Origin: Propionibacteriaceae bacterium
GTDB taxonomy: Bacteria; Actinomycetota; Actinomycetes; Propionibacteriales; Propionibacteriaceae
Assembly (NCBI GenBank): GCA_031262845.1
Contig: JAISGZ010000064.1
Coordinates: forward strand, 1 to 10,499
Direction of reading: 5' to 3'
DNA: 10,499 nt
Shown here: positions 6,761 to 10,499 of the stretch, in pieces
Numbering within the stretch: the stretch's first letter is position 1
How the letters are laid out: the number at the start of each line of letters is the position of its first letter
The notes under the pieces: generated by a model
The model's database searches: none
What the model saw: the letters and a program-made list of their open reading frames with translations, nothing else
Told to the model about the DNA's origin: nothing
Made by a program: the position numbers and the translations under genes

Positions 6761-7963
6761 TCAGCGAAATAGCGAAGAGGGCACGTGGGGTGAATTCAAT
6801 CGCTGAGTAGCGACCTCTTGTTCCCGGATTTCTTTCATCAAATCGGGGTAGGGGTCGGTGAGAGGCTTTCTGGCGGCTCGTAATTGGTCGCGGACCTGGG
6901 CTAGGGGAGGGCCGGCCAGGTAGTAGCGACCTTTGGTCTGACCGTGGGCACTGAGAAGGCCGAGATCGGATAGGCGGGTCAGATCGCGGGTGGCTTGCCG
7001 ATCGTCCAAGCCGGTGTGTGCCACGTAGGTTGGTCTGGTTAAGCGAAATCCAAGCCAGGCGTCGAAAAGCGCATCCGCTGTCCGCTCGGGCAGATCGTAT
7101 TCCGAAATCAGGTCGTCGATGAGTTTCCACTGGTCACTGGCTTCGGCAAAACGGCGTTGCACAGTCTGGGCTTGCATGTGGTGAGCCCGCAGGTTAAAGC
7201 GCAACCAGAGGGCGGCACTTCGTTCCGGATGCCACGCTCCGGCGCCGGTCGCCGCCAGCACTGAGTAATAGTCGGCTGTGTTAGCGCCCAGCCACTCCTC
7301 GATACTGGAAAAGGCCGGTTCAAGTACCTGGTCCATCGCTAAAACCAAGGTTTGGAGGGCTCGACCCATACGGCCGTTGCCATCGCGGAACGGGTGGATC
7401 ATGACGAGATTGAGGTGAGCCATGGCGGCGGCGATCAGAGCCGGGACCTCACTGGCGTTGACTTGGTCGACTAAGGCACTCACGAGATCAGGCGCCCAGG
7501 CGGCGTCAGGCGCCGTGTAAACCGTTTCGTGTTCGCTGGTGACATAAATCGGGCCGGTCCGGTAACGACCCGGACTTTTGCCCAGATCGTGTTCCAACAA
7601 CATGAAGTGCATGGATTGGATCGTGCCTTCGCTGAGACTGAAGTCCGGCCCGGTGGCGACGTTGAGGACAAAGGTCAGAACGCGCTTGTACCCCATAATC
7701 TCGGCCCAAGTTTGACGATCAGTGGTCATGGCAGGTTCGTCATCAACAGCGGCAGCGGCATCCTCCTGGCTGACCCGGTAACCCTCGATACTGTTCGAAC
7801 CCTGAATCGCTTTAGCTTGGATGGCCCGCCGAACAGTGCCTTGCCAACGGGTAGGAGCCCGGAGAACTTCGGATAACTGCTGTCGAATAGCTGTGATGTC
7901 ATCAAGTACGGCCAGGTCGTAAGCCTCAAGCCGTGGTGGTTGAAAAATGGTGCGTGCTGTCAT
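6761..7963 (-). CDS. fic: Class II Fic protein (AMPylase type) with C-terminal winged helix
   Basis: This 400-residue protein has the Fic_N/Fic architecture of enzymes that move AMP from ATP onto hydroxyl groups of target proteins. The core motif HPFRDGNGRMGR (190-201) is canonical, with catalytic His190 and the phosphate-binding glycines intact. The inhibitory motif SNSIEG (56-61) precedes it, with Glu60 in the position that blocks productive ATP binding; this makes it a class II, self-inhibited Fic. The beta-hairpin flap is RTGPIYVTSEHETVYTAP (about 135-152). Residues about 285-350 look like a winged helix (LTRPTYVAHTGLDDRQATRDL, LSDLGLLSAHGQTKGRYYL). Start: ATG at 7961-7963, with AGGA nine bases upstream, inside the palindromic operator. 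It lies between menG and the methyltransferase with gaps of over 100 bases, so it probably has its own promoter. Target is unknown. Confidence 0.96.
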   Translation of the reverse strand: MTARTIFQPPRLEAYDLAVLDDITAIRQQLSEVLRAPTRWQGTVRRAIQAKAIQGSNSIEGYRVSQEDAAAAVDDEPAMTTDRQTWAEIMGYKRVLTFVLNVATGPDFSLSEGTIQSMHFMLLEHDLGKSPGRYRTGPIYVTSEHETVYTAPDAAWAPDLVSALVDQVNASEVPALIAAAMAHLNLVMIHPFRDGNGRMGRALQTLVLAMDQVLEPAFSSIEEWLGANTADYYSVLAATGAGAWHPERSAALWLRFNLRAHHMQAQTVQRRFAEASDQWKLIDDLISEYDLPERTADALFDAWLGFRLTRPTYVAHTGLDDRQATRDLTRLSDLGLLSAHGQTKGRYYLAGPPLAQVRDQLRAARKPLTDPYPDLMKEIREQEVATQRLNSPHVPSSLFR

Positions 7964-7991
7964 GTCCTTATGTCCTAATCATTAGGACATA
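7963..7991 (-). promoter_or_regulatory. Palindromic operator overlapping the fic translation start region
   Basis: A perfect palindrome occupies 7969-7991: the 11-base arm TATGTCCTAAT, one central C, then ATTAGGACATA. A third half-site (TGTCCTTA, 7963-7970) directly abuts it and touches the start codon. The arms contain the AGGA that serves as Shine-Dalgarno. Such a site would let a dimeric regulator block both transcription and translation initiation. The Fic protein's own winged helix is the nearest candidate binder; this is inference. Confidence 0.72.
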
Positions 7992-8020
7992 GAGTACAGG
8001 GTGGTCCGACACGGTCTCAG
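7991..8020 (-). promoter_or_regulatory. Putative fic promoter
   Basis: On the minus strand CTGAGA (8015-8020) and TACTCT (7991-7996) are 18 bases apart and resemble sigma70-type -35 and -10 boxes (four of six and the TAnnnT pattern). Transcription would start inside the palindrome at 7969-7991, the usual place for a repressor site. Position supports it; the -35 is only moderate. Confidence 0.4.
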
Positions 8021-8078
8021 TTGGGCTTGTCACAAGGCGTGGGTGCCGACATCGTCTCTGTGGTCGTTGACGGCGGCG

Positions 8079-8855
8079 TTATGCGCCCCCAGGGCCCAAC
8101 TGGCGAGCGGATGCCGCCACCGGGGGTGGCTCGAGTTCCAACGGCCGGCGGGTCCAGTGGAGGGCCACGACGCCGCCGGTCAGGTTGCGCCAAGCGACGT
8201 CGGACCAGCCGGCGGCCGTGATGACATCGGCCAAGGTTTGTTGGTCGGGCCACTGGCTAATCGACTCGATCAGGTAGCGGTAGGCCTTGGGGTTGGAACT
8301 GGCGATGTCGGCGAAATGGGGCAGGACCCGTTGAATCCAGAAACCGTAACTGGCGTTGAGCAACGACCACGATGGTTTCGAGAATTCGCAGATCACGAGG
8401 CGGCCACCAGGGCGGACGACGCGGCGCATCTCGTGCAGAGCGGCGTTGATGTCGTTCATATTGCGCAAGCCGAACGACACCGTGGCGGCGTCGAAAACCG
8501 AGTCGGCGAAGGGCAGTTGGAGGGCGTCACCGGCGACGAAGGTGAGATCCGGGTGGCGGTCCCGGCCGCGTTTGATCATGCCAAGGCTGAGATCGAGGCC
8601 GACGACGCGGGCACCATGACGGGCCAGTGGGGCGGCCGAGGTGCCGGTGCCGGCGGCTAGATCGAGGATCGTCTCACCGGGTTGGGGCGACAGGGCGGCC
8701 ACCACCGACGACCGCCACGACCGCTCGTGACCGAGCGTGGCCAAACTGTTCATGAAGTCGTAGCGGCGGGCGACGGCATCGAACATGCTCTGAATGGCCG
8801 CCGGCTCCTTGGCTAGCGACGGGCGATCCCAAGGGGGTGATACCAACGTTGACAT
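8079..8855 (-). CDS. ubiE: Demethylmenaquinone methyltransferase (MenG/UbiE)
   Basis: This 258-residue SAM-dependent enzyme performs the C-methylation that turns demethylmenaquinone into menaquinone, the respiratory quinone of actinobacteria. The UbiE/MenG signatures are clear: YDFMNSLATLGHERSWR (32-48), SAM motif I LDLAAGTGT (64-72), VVGLDLS (84-90), SFGLRNMND (127-135), EFSKP (157-161) and the C-terminal YRYLIESISQWPDQ (192-205) with NLTGGVVALHW (224-234). I chose the ATG at 8853-8855 over a GTG three codons upstream because the GTG would overlap the likely -10 hexamer. It is divergently arranged with the ABC transporter genes, 68 bases apart. In an organism without ubiquinone, menG is the better name, but ubiE is the usual symbol. 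Confidence 0.95.
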   Translation of the reverse strand: MSTLVSPPWDRPSLAKEPAAIQSMFDAVARRYDFMNSLATLGHERSWRSSVVAALSPQPGETILDLAAGTGTSAAPLARHGARVVGLDLSLGMIKRGRDRHPDLTFVAGDALQLPFADSVFDAATVSFGLRNMNDINAALHEMRRVVRPGGRLVICEFSKPSWSLLNASYGFWIQRVLPHFADIASSNPKAYRYLIESISQWPDQQTLADVITAAGWSDVAWRNLTGGVVALHWTRRPLELEPPPVAASARQLGPGGA

Positions 8856-8883
8856 TCCTGTCACTTTATCGAGGTCTAGGACA
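8856..8883 (-). promoter_or_regulatory. Putative leaderless promoter of menG/ubiE
   Basis: On the minus strand TAAAGT (8863-8868) fits the TAnnnT -10 pattern and lies seven bases before the ATG, giving a transcript that starts at the start codon. A convincing -35 is missing. The plus-strand half-site TAGGACA occurs just upstream (8877-8883), as in the fic and methyltransferase promoter regions. Confidence 0.4.
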
Positions 8884-8923
8884 AAACCACGGGTTGGGGC
8901 ACGGATGCGGAAGAATACGTCTC

Positions 8924-9565
8924 ATGGCTAAGCCCCGCATCCCCGTGCTCAAGGTCACCGACTTGTCCAAGTCGTATGGCGACCACGTTGTCGTGTCCCA
9001 TTTCAACCTTGAAGTCTGGCCCGGTGAGGCGGTGGCGCTGACCGGTCGCAACGGGGCCGGCAAATCGACCATCTTGCGTTGTCTGGTCGGCGCCGACAAA
9101 CCCGACGAAGGCACGATCCTGGTCAACGGCGAGCCGCTGCGGGAATCGAATCCGGCGATTCGGGCCAGCGTCGCCACGGTTATCGACGACCTCGACTTCT
9201 TCCCCGATCTGAGCGTCGTCGAACACCTCGACCTGTTGGCTCGGGCCCACGGCCTGCCCGACTCCGACACCGCGGTCGATGCCGTCTTGCACGAAGTCCA
9301 GCTGGTGCCCCAGTCGGGCCAGTTGCCTGGCACGTTGTCGTCCGGCCAACGCCGCCGACTGGCCTTGGCAACGGCTTTCGTCCGGCCGCGCCAGCTGCTG
9401 ATCACCGACGAGCCGGAACAGCGGCTTGACGTCGAAGGTGTGGAATGGCTGGCGCAACGGTTGAAAGCCGAGCGGGAGGCCGGGTTGGCCATCATCATGG
9501 CCAGCCACGATCCGACGCTGGTGGAGACTGTGGCCACGAAAACGGTTCACGTGGGGGAGCGGTGA
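8924..9565 (+). CDS. ABC transporter ATP-binding protein
   Basis: This 213-residue single nucleotide-binding domain powers a membrane transporter by ATP hydrolysis at the cytoplasmic face. Walker A is GRNGAGKST (41-49), the signature is LSSGQ (138-142), Walker B with the catalytic Glu is LLITDE (158-163), the D-loop is QRLD, and the switch His is His195 (ASHD). The Q-loop is unusual: where a Gln is expected the sequence is ATVIDDLDFFPDLSV (84-98), with Asp in that place. The ATG at 8924-8926 is preferred to upstream in-frame starts because it begins the domain in the usual way; GGAAG ten bases upstream is a weak Shine-Dalgarno. Its stop overlaps the next gene by GTGA, so the two form an operon. 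Substrate is unknown. Confidence 0.93.
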   Translation: MAKPRIPVLKVTDLSKSYGDHVVVSHFNLEVWPGEAVALTGRNGAGKSTILRCLVGADKPDEGTILVNGEPLRESNPAIRASVATVIDDLDFFPDLSVVEHLDLLARAHGLPDSDTAVDAVLHEVQLVPQSGQLPGTLSSGQRRRLALATAFVRPRQLLITDEPEQRLDVEGVEWLAQRLKAEREAGLAIIMASHDPTLVETVATKTVHVGER

Positions 9566-10499
9566 GTTCGAAGAAACGCCGGTCGCGGCCCAAGACGACC
9601 CAGGCCAAACCGAAAGCGACCGTCGCTGACAGTGTCGCCGCCGATCCCGCCGACGACCCGGAACTGGACTTCGAAGCCACGGAGCTTGAGCCGGAGTACG
9701 TTGCGCCCCAGTGGGACCACGACCTCATGACGGTCGAAGCCAACCCGGTTTGGGAACCGGAACTGACGGCCCTGGTCAAGGTCTGGCGCCGCGGCCGGGC
9801 CACTAAGAGAATTTCCCAGGTCTTACAAGACGGCTACGTCACGATCTTTTCCGTCCTCGTCATCGTGGCCATGATCGGCGGCGCCGTCTTCCGGGCCCAA
9901 TCGACCTCGGCCGCCTGCGCCACGGACACCTGTCTGGTTGGCCGGACAATGTTGCCGTGGGTGGTGTTGTTCGCCGCTTTCGCCTTGACGCTGGCGGTGT
10001 CACGGATTTTCGGCCCGGTTGTGGCGTCGGCCGCTGAAGGCTTCTGGCTGATGGATGCGCCGATTCGGCGCGGTCGGCTGTTACGGCGGCGGCTGTTGGC
10101 CGTCCTGCTGGCGGTGGCGGCCGGGGCGGCCGTTGTGGGAGCGGGGTTGGCGGCTCTGACCGGTTATCCCTGGCGCCAAATCATCGAATGGGGGGCGGCC
10201 CTCGGCTTGGGGTCGGCCGGGCTGACGGCCTTTGCGGCCTATGAACAGACCTTGGGCCGGACCTGGCTGGTCAAACTCATCCAGTGGCTCTTCGGAGCCG
10301 CTGCCTTGGGCGCTCTGATTGTTATTACGGGCGTTGCCACGGGCTGGTTCACGGTCAATTTGGGGACCGCTTTCTCAACCGAAGTGGTGATCGCCGTGGC
10401 CGTGATCGGCGTCGTCCTGTGGGTCGGTTTCGGCATCTTGGCGCTGACTCGGCTCGACCACATCCACCGGGCCCGGCTGGTCTCCGGCGGCACCTTGAT
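9562..10499 (+). CDS. ABC transporter membrane subunit, partial (3' end outside window)
   Basis: This open frame starts with GTG at 9562-9564, overlapping the stop of the ATPase gene by four bases (GTGA), and runs off the right edge after 312 codons. The first 85 or so residues are hydrophilic: a basic start (MSSKKRRSRPK), then an acidic stretch ending in WRRGRATKRISQ. Six hydrophobic segments follow at about 92-110, 130-149, 176-198, 207-226, 241-262 and 273-296. A short extracytoplasmic loop after the first segment has two cysteines (CATDTC, 119-124), and a basic loop RRGRLLRRR (169-177) fits the positive-inside rule. Gene order and coupling make it the transmembrane partner of the ATPase. 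It may belong to the actinobacterial DUF6297 group, from memory and with low certainty. The substrate is unknown. Confidence 0.82.
   Translation, partial: MSSKKRRSRPKTTQAKPKATVADSVAADPADDPELDFEATELEPEYVAPQWDHDLMTVEANPVWEPELTALVKVWRRGRATKRISQVLQDGYVTIFSVLVIVAMIGGAVFRAQSTSAACATDTCLVGRTMLPWVVLFAAFALTLAVSRIFGPVVASAAEGFWLMDAPIRRGRLLRRRLLAVLLAVAAGAAVVGAGLAALTGYPWRQIIEWGAALGLGSAGLTAFAAYEQTLGRTWLVKLIQWLFGAAALGALIVITGVATGWFTVNLGTAFSTEVVIAVAVIGVVLWVGFGILALTRLDHIHRARLVSGGTL

Noticed and set aside
8866..9550. Two minus-strand open frames over 220 codons antisense to the ABC ATPase
   Set aside because: The plus strand encodes a clear ATPase with all core motifs; the antisense translations have no recognisable domain or start signals.
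1..10499. tRNA, rRNA, CRISPR arrays, or a complete insertion sequence
   Set aside because: No cloverleaf-like or rRNA sequence, no regularly spaced repeats and no transposase motif were seen on either strand.

Overview
The window is about 10.5 kb of GC-rich DNA, most likely chromosomal and from an actinobacterium. The pointers are the actinobacterial style of the AmtB, long HPF and YbjN-domain proteins, a menaquinone methyltransferase (MenG/UbiE), and several GTG starts and apparently leaderless promoters. I cannot place it to genus; Propionibacteriales or a nearby lineage is only a guess.

Layout from left to right. Positions 1-350 hold no gene I can defend, only a strong hairpin (271-321) just past the end of glnK. 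On the minus strand amtB (686-2059) and glnK (351-689) form a translationally coupled ammonium transporter/PII pair with an ATGA overlap; possible GlnR-type boxes lie upstream. Divergent from it on the plus strand is the long hibernation-promoting factor (2357-2983), ending in a good hairpin terminator (3003-3051). Next comes a 166-bp nearly palindromic element with 28-bp terminal inverted repeats (3063-3228), a MITE-like insertion. Four minus-strand genes and one more minus-strand gene at the far end follow: a YbjN-domain protein (3422-3904), a polytopic membrane protein of unknown function (4126-5136), an apparently solitary DNA cytosine-5 methyltransferase (5356-6636), a class II Fic AMPylase-type protein with a C-terminal winged helix (6761-7963), and ubiE/menG (8079-8855). 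Divergent from menG, on the plus strand, are an ABC ATPase (8924-9565) and its membrane partner, which overlaps it by GTGA and runs off the right edge (9562-10499).

How the genes relate. AmtB and GlnK act together in ammonium uptake control. Here GlnK carries Phe in place of the modifiable Tyr51, so the usual uridylylation/adenylylation switch should be absent. The ATPase and the membrane protein should form one ABC transporter. The methyltransferase and Fic protein sit between housekeeping-type genes, each with its own promoter. The Fic gene has a perfect 23-bp palindrome (11-bp arms) at its promoter and start, which suggests autoregulation. No RNA genes, CRISPR arrays or intact insertion sequences were seen. 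The most unusual items are the Y51F PII protein, the palindromic 166-bp element, the fic operator and the uncharacterised membrane protein.
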